From the NCBI GenBank assembly GCA_005787665.1, contig SYAB01000260.1, forward strand, positions 1 through 10,243: 10,243 nucleotides of DNA, written 5' to 3'. Shown here piece by piece: positions 1 to 5,633 of the stretch (the stretch's first letter is position 1; the number at the start of each line of letters is the position of its first letter). The notes beneath the pieces are model-generated. The model did not search any database, was not told the origin of the DNA, and was given only the letters and a program-made list of their open reading frames with translations. This DNA comes from Actinomycetota bacterium. Its GTDB lineage: Bacteria; Actinomycetota; Actinomycetes; Mycobacteriales; Mycobacteriaceae. The position numbers were made by a program, and so were the translations under genes.

Positions 1-1086
1 TCGCCGTGCGCGCTGGCGATCTCAGTGCCCGTCACCGTGGTCGCTGCGATCGGCGCCGCCAGCAAGTTCGGCGCCCTGATCAAGGGCGGAGCAGCCCTGG
101 AGGCCCTGGGCGCGGTACGCGGTGTCGCGTTGGACAAGACCGGCACCCTGACCGCCAACCGGCCCAGCGTCATCGAAGTGGCCGCCGTCGACGGCATCAC
201 CGCCGAGCAGGTCCTCGACCTGGCCGCGGCCGTGGAGGCCCGCAGTGAACACCCCCTGGCCGGGGCGATCCTGGCCGCCGTCGAGCACGTCCGACCTGCC
301 AGCGACGTGCAGGCCGTCACCGGTGCGGGGTTGATCGGCCACCGGGATGGCCACACCATCCGGTTGGGCCGGCCCGGCTGGCTGGACCCCGGGCCACTGG
401 CCGAGGACGTCGCCCGGATGCAACACGCGGGGGCCACCGCCGTGCTCGTGGAGCAAGACGCCCACGTGCTCGGCGCGATCGCCGTGCGCGACCAATTGCG
501 GCCCGAAGCCGCCCAGGTCGTCGCCCGCTTGCGGGCCGACGGCTATCACGTCGCCATGCTCACCGGCGACAACCGCGCCACCGCCCTGACGCTGGCCGCC
601 GACGCCGGTATCAGCGACGTCCATGCCGAACTGCGCCCCGAAGACAAGGCCCGGCTCGTCGAAGAGCTTCGTACCCAACGCAATACCGCCATGGTCGGTG
701 ACGGGGTCAACGACGCACCGGCCTTGGCCACCGCCGACCTGGGGATCGCGATGGGCGCGATGGGGGCCGACGTGGCGATCGAAACCGCCGACGTGGCACT
801 GATGGGCGAAGACCTGCGCCACCTACCGCAAGCCTTCGCCCATGCCCGCCGCGCACGGCGCATCATGGTCCAAAACGTCGGCCTCTCACTAGGACTGATC
901 ACCGCGCTGATCCCCTTGGCGCTGTTCGGCATTCTCGGACTGGCCGCAGTCGTGCTCGTGCACGAACTCGCCGAGGTCTTCGTCATCGCCAACGGCGTAC
1001 GCGCAGGCCGCGCCACCACACTTGCCCCCGAGGCAGACCCGCCACCGGCCGTGCCCATCGCAGTGCCGTCCCACACCGCGGCCTGA
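1..1086 (+). CDS. P1B-4 type metal-transporting P-type ATPase, C-terminal part (5' end outside window)
   Basis: This is an ATP-driven metal efflux pump of the inner membrane; the reading frame is open from base 1, so only the C-terminal part is present. The first three codons read Ser-Pro-Cys followed by ALAIS, the SPC intramembrane metal-site signature of the P1B-4 subgroup (Co, Ni, Fe or Zn exporters such as CtpD, CtpJ and CoaT) rather than the CPC of copper pumps. Then come the phosphorylation motif DKTGT (133-147), the His-Pro motif SEHP with His at 250-252, TGDN in the nucleotide/phosphorylation domain, and the hinge GDGVNDAP (697-720). A last membrane segment carries HELAE (961-975), the expected position of the second metal-ligand motif. 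The protein ends in a short Pro/Ala-rich tail. Family assignment is firm; the metal is not determined. Mycobacterial CtpD is the closest match I can recall. Confidence 0.93.
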   Translation, partial: SPCALAISVPVTVVAAIGAASKFGALIKGGAALEALGAVRGVALDKTGTLTANRPSVIEVAAVDGITAEQVLDLAAAVEARSEHPLAGAILAAVEHVRPASDVQAVTGAGLIGHRDGHTIRLGRPGWLDPGPLAEDVARMQHAGATAVLVEQDAHVLGAIAVRDQLRPEAAQVVARLRADGYHVAMLTGDNRATALTLAADAGISDVHAELRPEDKARLVEELRTQRNTAMVGDGVNDAPALATADLGIAMGAMGADVAIETADVALMGEDLRHLPQAFAHARRARRIMVQNVGLSLGLITALIPLALFGILGLAAVVLVHELAEVFVIANGVRAGRATTLAPEADPPPAVPIAVPSHTAA

Positions 1087-1122
1087 CCCACCCCGTCCGC
1101 AGTCCAGCTCGGCGCACGTAGG

Positions 1123-1233
1123 CCCAACAGCCGCTTCGACTGGTCGTGAGCCGACGCGATCGCCGGCCTGACCACCGCCGCCGTCGCAGTCCACGAAGGA
1201 CACGAAGGACACGAAGGACACGAAGCGAATGAT
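1123..1233 (+). pseudogene. Remnant resembling the C-terminal end of a cation diffusion facilitator
   Basis: Directly after the ATPase, in the same phase, a short coding-like stretch reads NSRFDWS, stop (TGA 1147-1149), ADAIAGLTTAAVAVHEG, then HEG copies and HEAND. In actinobacterial CDF-type cation transporters the last membrane helix commonly looks like GWWWADPVAALVIAAVAVKEGREAW. The match is good if the TGA is read as a mutated TGG. No start codon or upstream body of such a gene exists between the ATPase stop and this stretch, so it would be a decayed fragment. The frame stays open to a stop at 1366-1368, but beyond about 1233 I recognise nothing. The assignment rests on motif memory only. 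A chance open stretch is the alternative. Confidence 0.4.
1192..1225 (+). repeat. 9-bp tandem repeat (CACGAAGGA, about 3.7 copies)
   Basis: CACGAAGGA occurs at 1192, 1201 and 1210 without mismatch, followed by a partial copy CACGAAG at 1219-1225. In the phase of the CDF-like remnant it encodes His-Glu-Gly units. It probably expanded by slippage inside the decaying gene tail. Confidence 0.85.
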
Positions 1234-1368
1234 CTGACCGTCACCGAACTGGTCCGCAACGTCCACACTCACCCGGGTGTCGGAGGCGCTGCAGGAATGC
1301 TTCCATCAATCTTTAGCGCTGGGCAGTGCGGACAATTCACGTCGTTCGCCAGATCCGGCGCTGGCTGA

Positions 1369-1641
1369 TCAGTCGGCGGCAGCGGTCTTCAGGGCGCGAA
1401 GTATTCGATCACTCGTCGGCACGTCAAGGCGACACGCATCGCCACTCGGCGGGGTGGAGTCAGGTTGCATCACATCGACGTCGTCGATGAGAACGGTCGG
1501 TGACGGGTAAGTGCCGACTCTGTCGATGATCGTTGCGGCGATGCCGAGAGATTTGAGGCATTCCCTGAGAAGCGATCTGGCTGGCTCCGCGTTTGGACAG
1601 CCGGGAGAGGTCAGCAATTCGACGCGCATGATTGCGAGCAT
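1369..1641 (-). CDS. Small thioredoxin-fold-like protein with GCPNA motif
   Basis: This 90-residue protein begins with a beta strand and a single-cysteine loop (RVELLTSPGCPNAEP, Cys15), followed by an amphipathic helix, then IIDRVG and PSPTVLIDD. The Pro before Thr-Val-Leu sits where the cis-proline loop of thioredoxin folds lies. A third cysteine is in ACRLD (Cys70). Small proteins of this look, with SPGCPNA near the start and CRLD near the end, occur in actinobacterial metal and mercury resistance neighbourhoods; the function is not established to my knowledge. I chose the ATG at 1641 because AGGTGG lies about 7 nt upstream; the ATGs at 1692 and 1629 are alternatives. It runs antisense to the ATPase and its stop lies 1 bp past the open stretch that follows the CDF-like remnant. 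No partner metal gene on its own strand is in the window. Confidence 0.7.
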   Translation of the reverse strand: MLAIMRVELLTSPGCPNAEPARSLLRECLKSLGIAATIIDRVGTYPSPTVLIDDVDVMQPDSTPPSGDACRLDVPTSDRILRALKTAAAD

Positions 1642-1659
1642 CGCATCGCCACCTGTCGG

Positions 1660-1791
1660 ATGCCTGGTTGGTTCCGGGCATGTGGTCTGCACCTGCTCGG
1701 CTACGGCGACTGGACCGGACCCGGATCGGCCACACTCATCGGCGTCGGACGCACCGCCCGCGACGCTGTCGACGAAATCGCCTCAGACTGA
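1660..1791 (+). other. Possible 43-codon open stretch, gene-tail-like
   Basis: An ATG at 1660 opens a short frame ending LGYGDWTGPGSATLIG, VGRTARDAVDEIASD, stop at 1789-1791. The codon bias and amphipathic ending look like the C-terminus of a real protein, but it overlaps the 5' end of the minus-strand thioredoxin-like gene's possible upstream start, and I recognise no family. It could be a remnant truncated by insertion of the neighbouring repeat block that starts at 1821. Confidence 0.2.
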
Positions 1792-1820
1792 AACCCGGCC
1801 CCAACCCAGAAGTATGTGGG

Positions 1821-1944
1821 ACAACCGTACGGTTCTCGGATTCGCCACGAAAACCGGAAAAACCCCTTCGCCACCACTCCCGGAATCCCGCCAATTACGC
1901 AGCTCAGGATCATGGGCCTTCGCCAACCAAAAGCGGAACCTACA
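1821..1944 (-). repeat. 124-bp repeat block, copy A (transposon-like right end)
   Basis: This block is collinear with 9632-9755. The first 43 bp (1821-1863) match 9632-9674 at 42 positions, the last 26 bp (1919-1944) match 9730-9755 at 24 positions, and the two conserved ends are the same distance apart in both copies. The middle is related but diverged, with small compensating gaps. Read inward from 1944 on the minus strand it starts TGTAGGTTCCGC and carries repeated motifs of the form TTCCG...GTGGCGAA at about 1944-1919, 1886-1867 and 1862-1838. It holds the 12-bp palindrome AACCGTACGGTT (1823-1834). The sequence left of 1821 is unrelated to that left of 9632, as expected for a shared element end with different cargo. 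Confidence 0.85.
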
Positions 1945-1965
1945 GGTGGCTGTAGGTTCCGCTTT
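1930..1965. repeat. Head-to-head element ends: 15-bp perfect inverted repeat around a 6-bp spacer
   Basis: AAAGCGGAACCTACA (1930-1944) is followed by GGTGGC (1945-1950) and then by its exact reverse complement (1951-1965). The left arm is the outer tip of repeat copy A. The right arm is the outer tip of the next unit. The layout also fits a tyrosine-recombinase core (two arms around a 6-bp spacer) or a hairpin in RNA, but no run of T follows on either side. Confidence 0.8.
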
Positions 1966-2013
1966 CCGGTGGCGGAATTCCGCTTTCGGTGGCGGATGGA
2001 TGGCGGATCCGCC
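1951..2013 (+). repeat. Left end of the cargo element with tandem 20-bp motifs
   Basis: After the tip TGTAGG, two copies of TTCCGCTTTcCGGTGGCGGA (1957-1976; 1978-1996, one base shorter) follow head to tail. Then comes a 12-bp perfect palindrome GGCGGATCCGCC (2002-2013), whose second half begins an inverted partial motif. These motifs match those inside both right-end blocks. Confidence 0.75.
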
Positions 2014-2021
2014 GGAAAGTT

Positions 2022-2064
2022 GTTAGCTCATCAGGCTAACTAAGGCCCCCATTTCGGCTTGGGG
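2022..2064 (-). terminator. Two small hairpins downstream of the FetB-like gene, possible weak terminator
   Basis: GTTAGC (2022-2027) pairs with GCTAAC (2035-2040) around a 7-nt loop, and CCCCA (2047-2051) pairs with TGGGG (2060-2064) around an 8-nt loop. They lie 50-92 bp past the stop of the minus-strand permease gene. There is no clear U-run, so termination is a guess. Confidence 0.25.
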
Positions 2065-2113
2065 AGTAGCGGATTCCGAAACCGTTCGCGGTATCGGGAG
2101 GAAACGAACAACT

Positions 2114-2947
2114 TCAGCTGGCCCGGATTCCTCTGTGACGCTTCAGCTTCAGATTGTTGAGAATGCCGGCATTTCGTGATGCATCACCGAATTGGGATGG
2201 TTCAGAGTCGCGGGAGATGACGCCTCGAGCGATGAGTTCGATGGTTGTCGCCACGGCGCAGGTCTGCGACAGCAGCAGCGCGAGCAGGATGAGGATTTGA
2301 ACGGCTCCGGCTTGCAGGGGTGAACCGGTGCTGAGCAGCACGCCGACGAAAGCCCCGGGCAACGTCACGACCCCGACGGTGCGGGTTTGATCGAGGTTCG
2401 GTAGCAGGGCATCGGCGGCGGAGAGGCCGATAACCTCCATTCGGCCGTCGCGGTCGGTGAAGCCAAGGCTCAGCGCCGCATCGACTTCGCCGGCCCGAAG
2501 GCCGAGCGTGTCCAGGGCTCGCCGCGCGGCGATGGCCACGGCGGTCATCGTCCCCCCGAGAACGATGCCGGCCATCGGCACGATCGCCACCCCGTCGACT
2601 GGGACTACCCCTGACAGCAACAGCAGCGGTAGCACCGAGAGCAGCCCCACCCCGAGCGATCCGGCCAGCCACCACGAGCCCCGCTGGGCTTGGCTGCGCC
2701 GCGCCGCTGTGGCCGCGGCGACAACGAACATCACCAACAGGATCAGCGCCGAGGACCACAGCCGGCTCATCGCCGCGGCCAGGACCCCGGCGACCGCAGC
2801 CAACTGCGCTACCGCTCGCAGGCCCGCGCGGGGGACTGTCCACGCCGACCCGAGCGCGGCGATGCGGTACACCAGCGCGGCCGCGGCGACCATCACGATG
2901 CAGACCACGGCCAGGGCGGGACCGATGACGGGTTGGGATGTGTGCAT
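2114..2947 (-). CDS. FetB/YbbM-type (UPF0014) ABC transporter permease, orphan
   Basis: This 277-residue, strongly hydrophobic protein has about seven membrane helices. Family marks are RAVAQLAAVAGVL in the second helix region, GGTMTAVAIAARRALDTL, the cytoplasmic loop VDAALSLGFTDRDGRMEVI, TRTVGVVTLPGAFVGVLLSTGSP, and the last helix LLSQTCAVATTIELIARG. In E. coli FetB works with the ATPase FetA in iron export; plant relatives (ALS3/STAR2) act in aluminium tolerance. No ATPase partner is in the window, so its energy source and substrate are unknown. The start is the ATG at 2947 with no clear Shine-Dalgarno. The last 30 or so residues (from about 2213 down) are polar and outside the family pattern, and may be frame run-on into non-homologous DNA. 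It is transcribed away from the kinase gene, and the two share a 138-bp gap that holds a regulator-like box. Confidence 0.85.
   Translation of the reverse strand: MHTSQPVIGPALAVVCIVMVAAAALVYRIAALGSAWTVPRAGLRAVAQLAAVAGVLAAAMSRLWSSALILLVMFVVAAATAARRSQAQRGSWWLAGSLGVGLLSVLPLLLLSGVVPVDGVAIVPMAGIVLGGTMTAVAIAARRALDTLGLRAGEVDAALSLGFTDRDGRMEVIGLSAADALLPNLDQTRTVGVVTLPGAFVGVLLSTGSPLQAGAVQILILLALLLSQTCAVATTIELIARGVISRDSEPSQFGDASRNAGILNNLKLKRHRGIRAS
2162..2187. repeat. Two adjacent 12-bp perfect palindromes
   Basis: AATGCCGGCATT (2162-2173) and GTGATGCATCAC (2176-2187) are each perfectly self-complementary and are 2 bp apart. They lie in the non-conserved tail of the permease frame. They could be a binding or recombination site, or chance. 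Confidence 0.6.
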
Positions 2948-3026
2948 GGGCCCAGTCTCGCGCGCCCACCCCGTCGCCCCGTGAAATCGACGTCACGCAC
3001 GACGGTTTCCTCGCCCCGTCAGGCTC

Positions 3027-3044
3027 TCAGCGTGCTGTCAGCCC
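3027..3044 (+). promoter_or_regulatory. Candidate response-regulator box upstream of the kinase
   Basis: TCAGCGT (3027-3033) and TCAGCCC (3038-3044) are direct repeats 11 bp apart, the helical-phase spacing used by OmpR/PhoB-family regulators. The same pattern recurs near 5578. It lies in the divergent gap between the FetB-like permease and the histidine kinase, so it could serve either gene or both. Confidence 0.5.
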
Positions 3045-3085
3045 GCGTTGCAGACGATGGGCACAGTGCCTGCGGTGACAATGGC

Positions 3086-4513
3086 GTGGTGGACGGGGTC
3101 GGGCTGGTGATAGAGCGGTGTCGCCGTTGGGGGCGGCGGTATCTGTGGTGGGTTGATCCGCGGACGTGGGGGATCCCGGTGCGCTCGGCGCTGGCGGCCG
3201 CGCTGGTGGTGATGGTGTCGTTTGGGGTCGTCGCCGCGGCGGTGGCGGCGGTGTTGTATCGGCAGCTGCTGGCCGATGTGGATGCCGCGGCGCAGCGCCG
3301 CGCGCGTGACGTGGTGACCGGTCTGCAGCAGGATCCGGTGGGGGAGCTGGATGCCGGCCTGCTCGCCACCGACACCCAGATCGTGGCGGTGCAGGTCCTG
3401 GATTCCTCAGGAGAGGTGGTGCGGGCATCCGCCGGCACGCCGATGACGCCGATGACCGGGTGGGGTACCGGGTCGCAGCATGCTGATGAGTCCGGCGACG
3501 GTGAGGGCGAAGACGGTGTGCGGGTCAGCCGGGAGGCCGGTGCCGGCCCAGGCCGCGACTACACGGTGTTGGTCGGCGCGGCGAGCGGGGCCGCGTTCTC
3601 GACGGTGAAGGATCTTGGGCTGCTGCTGGCGGCGGCGATGCCGTTCGTGGTGGCCGGTGCTGCCGCGGCGACGTTTGTGTTGGTGCGCCGCTCGTTGCGG
3701 TCGGTGGAGGTCATTCGCGCGGAGGTCGCCGACATCAGCGCCCATGATCTGTCGGGGCGTGTTCCGGTGCCCGCGCATCGCGATGAGATTTCCGCGCTGG
3801 CGGCGACGATGAACGACATGCTGGCCCGGATCGAGTCGGGCCAAGCTGCGCAGCGCCGGTTCGTCGGGGACGCCTCCCATGAGTTGCGTAGCCCGTTGGC
3901 CACGATCATCTCGGCGGTGGAAGTGGGTTTGGCCCACCCGGAACTGCCGCAGGCGCAGTTGGCGCGGGACATGGTGTTGCCCGAGGCGCAACGGATGCAG
4001 GCATTGATCGACGACCTGTTGTTGTTGGCGCGGTCTGATGAACGCGGGATCGTGGTGCGCCGGGAGGATGTCGACCTCGACGATCTGGCCGCCCACGAGG
4101 TGGCCCGTCTGGAGCGGGACGGCGTGCCGGCAGTGCGGGCTGATCTGTCGCCGGCGCAGGTGGGCGGGGATCGGTCGGCGTTGGGCCGGGTGTTGCGCAA
4201 TCTGGTGGACAACGCTGTGCGCCATGCCCGTTCGACCGTTGAGATCGCGGTATGGGTGCAGGACCGTTCAGGATGTGTGTCGGTCGCCGATGATGGGCCG
4301 GGAATTGCGCTGGCGGATCGCGACCGGGTCTTCGAGCGGTTCGTACGCTTGGACGCCGACCGTTCGCGCGCCGCGGGCGGCAGCGGGCTGGGGTTGGCGA
4401 TCGTGGCCGAGATCGTGGCCGCCCATGAGGGCCGGGTGACTGTCGGTGACCGCCCCGGCGGGGGGACGGTCGTGACGGTTTATCTGCCGTTGGAGTCCGA
4501 GCCGAGCCGGTAG
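3086..4513 (+). CDS. Membrane sensor histidine kinase
   Basis: A two-component sensor of about 475 residues. It has a short Arg/Trp-rich cytoplasmic start, TM1 (residues about 33-57), an extracytoplasmic sensor loop with an acidic patch (HADESGDGEGED), TM2 (about 177-199) and a HAMP domain (RRSLRSVEVI...DEISALAATMNDM). The HisKA domain holds the phospho-acceptor His in FVGDASHELRSPLATI (codon 3878-3880, about residue 265). The ATPase domain has N box VLRNLVDNAVRHA, G1 DDGPGI, F box FERFVRL and G2 GSGLGLAIV, all intact. The start is uncertain: GTG at 3086 is used because it follows the operator-like box; GTG at 3107 has a slightly better purine-rich leader. The frame is open far upstream, but that part antisense to the permease is not real. 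The 3' end overlaps the convergent response regulator gene by 34 bp. The signal is unknown. Confidence 0.9.
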   Translation: MVDGVGLVIERCRRWGRRYLWWVDPRTWGIPVRSALAAALVVMVSFGVVAAAVAAVLYRQLLADVDAAAQRRARDVVTGLQQDPVGELDAGLLATDTQIVAVQVLDSSGEVVRASAGTPMTPMTGWGTGSQHADESGDGEGEDGVRVSREAGAGPGRDYTVLVGAASGAAFSTVKDLGLLLAAAMPFVVAGAAAATFVLVRRSLRSVEVIRAEVADISAHDLSGRVPVPAHRDEISALAATMNDMLARIESGQAAQRRFVGDASHELRSPLATIISAVEVGLAHPELPQAQLARDMVLPEAQRMQALIDDLLLLARSDERGIVVRREDVDLDDLAAHEVARLERDGVPAVRADLSPAQVGGDRSALGRVLRNLVDNAVRHARSTVEIAVWVQDRSGCVSVADDGPGIALADRDRVFERFVRLDADRSRAAGGSGLGLAIVAEIVAAHEGRVTVGDRPGGGTVVTVYLPLESEPSR

Positions 4514-5163
4514 CCGACCCCGCGCACGGTTTCGATGGTGGTCGTGCCGAACGGGGTGTCGATCTTGCGGCGCAGATACCCCATGTAAACCTCGACGACG
4601 TTGTCGGGGCCGGCGTAGTGGGCGTCCCAAACATGTTGCAGTATTTGCGTTTTGGTGACGGCGATGTCTTTGTTGCGCATCAGGTATTCCAGGAGCCCGA
4701 ACTCGCGGGGGGTCAGTGTGATCGGGACCTCGCCGCGGTGTACGGACCGTCGTGCCGGGTCCAGGGACAGATCGCCGGCGGCGAGGATCGCGGGGCGCTC
4801 AGGTGCCCCGCGGCGCAGCAGGGCTCGCAGTCTGGCGGTCAGGACGATGAATGAGAACGGTTTGGTCAGGTAGTCATCGGCGCCGAGGTCGAAGGCGTCG
4901 GCCTGCTCGTAGTCGCCGTCCTTGGCGGTCAGCATCAGCACCGGGGTCCACACGGATGCAGCCCGCATGCGGCGCAGTACCTCGTAGCCGCTCAAACCGG
5001 GCAGCATGATGTCGAGGACAACGACATCGAACTGGTCCTCGGTGGCCAGCCACAGCCCGTCGGTGCCGTTGTCGGCGGTGACGACGACGAAGCCCTCTGC
5101 CGCCAGCCCCACTTTCAGGGTCTTGGCCAGCCGCGCCTCGTCCTCGACGACAAGCACTCTCAC
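4480..5163 (-). CDS. OmpR/PhoB-family response regulator
   Basis: This 227-residue regulator has a receiver domain with the acidic pair Glu7-Asp8 (VVEDE), phospho-acceptor Asp51 (VVLDIMLPGLSG), switch Thr79 (MLTAKD) and Lys101 (YLTKPF). A winged-helix DNA-binding domain follows: LTPREFGLLEYLMRN, then VEVYMGYLRRKID and the ending ETVRGVGYRL. GTG at 5163 is the start because AAGGAG lies 9 nt upstream and the protein then begins at the normal receiver strand (VRVLVVEDE); the frame is open further upstream but does not look coding. It is the obvious partner of the histidine kinase, yet the genes face each other and share 4480-4513. The 77-aa protein gene lies 85 bp upstream on the same strand and is probably co-transcribed, with a hairpin between them. 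Confidence 0.93.
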   Translation of the reverse strand: MRVLVVEDEARLAKTLKVGLAAEGFVVVTADNGTDGLWLATEDQFDVVVLDIMLPGLSGYEVLRRMRAASVWTPVLMLTAKDGDYEQADAFDLGADDYLTKPFSFIVLTARLRALLRRGAPERPAILAAGDLSLDPARRSVHRGEVPITLTPREFGLLEYLMRNKDIAVTKTQILQHVWDAHYAGPDNVVEVYMGYLRRKIDTPFGTTTIETVRGVGYRLGSDSNGR

Positions 5164-5192
5164 AGCGGTGGACTCCTTGTCGTGGCGGCCTT

Positions 5193-5230
5193 CGGGGCTG
5201 GGGACAACGCGCGTGTCGTCCCCAGCCCCG
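5193..5230 (-). promoter_or_regulatory. Strong hairpin between the 77-aa gene and the response regulator
   Basis: CGGGGCTGGGGAC (5193-5205) is exactly complementary to 5218-5230, giving a 13-bp GC-rich stem with a 12-nt loop. It sits after the stop of the 77-aa gene and about 16 nt before the regulator's Shine-Dalgarno, and is not followed by a U-run on the minus strand. It may be a partial terminator, an attenuator or an RNA-stability element. Confidence 0.6.
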
Positions 5231-5248
5231 AGGGTAGGCAGCGTCGGG

Positions 5249-5482
5249 TTAGTCGCCGGCATCCGGTGTGTCACCGGGCTCGGGCACGTCGGCGACGCCG
5301 GGGGCTTCCGGGGCCTCGGGCGCCTCTGAAACACCGCCGGCCGCGGGGGCTGGGGCGGGCTGCTCGGCGCCGAAGGAGATGTGCGGGACCTGGATCGGGT
5401 GAACCAGCGCTACCGCGCCGGCCGCCCCGAGTGCGACCGTGGCGCCTGCGATCACGGTGGCGATCTTTCTTCGTGCTGACAT
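5249..5482 (-). CDS. 77-aa single-pass protein with Pro/Glu/Ala-rich outer tail
   Basis: ATG at 5482 has GGAAGG 7 nt upstream. The protein starts MSARRKIATVIAGATVALG, a positively charged start plus one hydrophobic helix that is either a signal peptide or an anchor. A non-globular segment follows (HIQ-like region, then APAPAAGG), ending in repeated EAPEAPEAPG and an acidic tail (DVPEPGDTPDAGD). No cysteine for lipidation is present. I recognise no family. It is the first gene before the response regulator on the same strand and starts in the divergent region holding several regulator-type boxes, so it is probably made under the regulator's control. It may be an extracytoplasmic accessory or sensor modulator; that is inference. 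Confidence 0.7.
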   Translation of the reverse strand: MSARRKIATVIAGATVALGAAGAVALVHPIQVPHISFGAEQPAPAPAAGGVSEAPEAPEAPGVADVPEPGDTPDAGD

Positions 5483-5519
5483 GGGATTTCCTTCCTGATA
5501 CACGCCACCGGGATCGGTG

Positions 5520-5537
5520 ACGCTGACCCCACGCTGC
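5520..5537 (-). promoter_or_regulatory. Candidate regulator box (minus-oriented, site 1)
   Basis: On the minus strand GCAGCGT (5531-5537) and TCAGCGT (5520-5526) are direct repeats 11 bp apart. It lies 38 bp upstream of the ATG of the 77-aa protein gene. The consensus is shared with the boxes at 3027 and 5578. Confidence 0.45.
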
Positions 5538-5544
5538 GGGGTGC

Positions 5545-5562
5545 GCACTGTGAAAACGCTGA
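5545..5562 (-). promoter_or_regulatory. Candidate regulator box (minus-oriented, site 2)
   Basis: On the minus strand TCAGCGT (5556-5562) is followed by a weaker half site ACAGTGC (5545-5551) with the same 11-bp register. It is one of three boxes in the gap between the 77-aa gene and the COG4705-like gene. Confidence 0.4.
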
Positions 5563-5577
5563 GCCGAGCCCCGGCCC

Positions 5578-5595
5578 TCAGCGTTTCCTCAGCGC
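5578..5595 (+). promoter_or_regulatory. Candidate regulator box (plus-oriented, site 3)
   Basis: TCAGCGT (5578-5584) and TCAGCGC (5589-5595) form the cleanest 11-bp direct repeat in the window, 38 bp before the chosen start of the COG4705-like gene. The spacing places it where an activator of this family would act. It is the same pattern as the box before the kinase. Confidence 0.55.
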
Positions 5596-5633
5596 CGCGT
5601 GGCCAGGCTGGCCGAGTGATACTGAGTCGCCGA

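Noticed and set aside
22..822. Minus-strand open frame antisense to the metal ATPase
   Set aside because: The plus-strand frame has all P-type ATPase motifs; the antisense translation is Gly/Asp/His-rich with no recognisable domain.
1..1086. Copper-exporting CopA-type ATPase
   Set aside because: The intramembrane motif is Ser-Pro-Cys, not Cys-Pro-Cys, and the last helix carries HELAE, both pointing to the P1B-4 group.
1192..1225. CRISPR-like repeat array
   Set aside because: The units are 9 bp with no spacers; it is a simple tandem repeat.
1930..1965. Interpretation of the 15-bp inverted repeat as an ordinary Rho-independent terminator
   Set aside because: No T-run follows on either strand, no gene ends close by, and the left arm recurs at 9741-9755 within a 124-bp conserved block without the right arm, which fits element ends better.
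2690..3085. Upstream extension of the histidine kinase frame
   Set aside because: The frame is open but antisense to the FetB-like gene, has no domain content and would include the regulator-type box; the real start lies after it.
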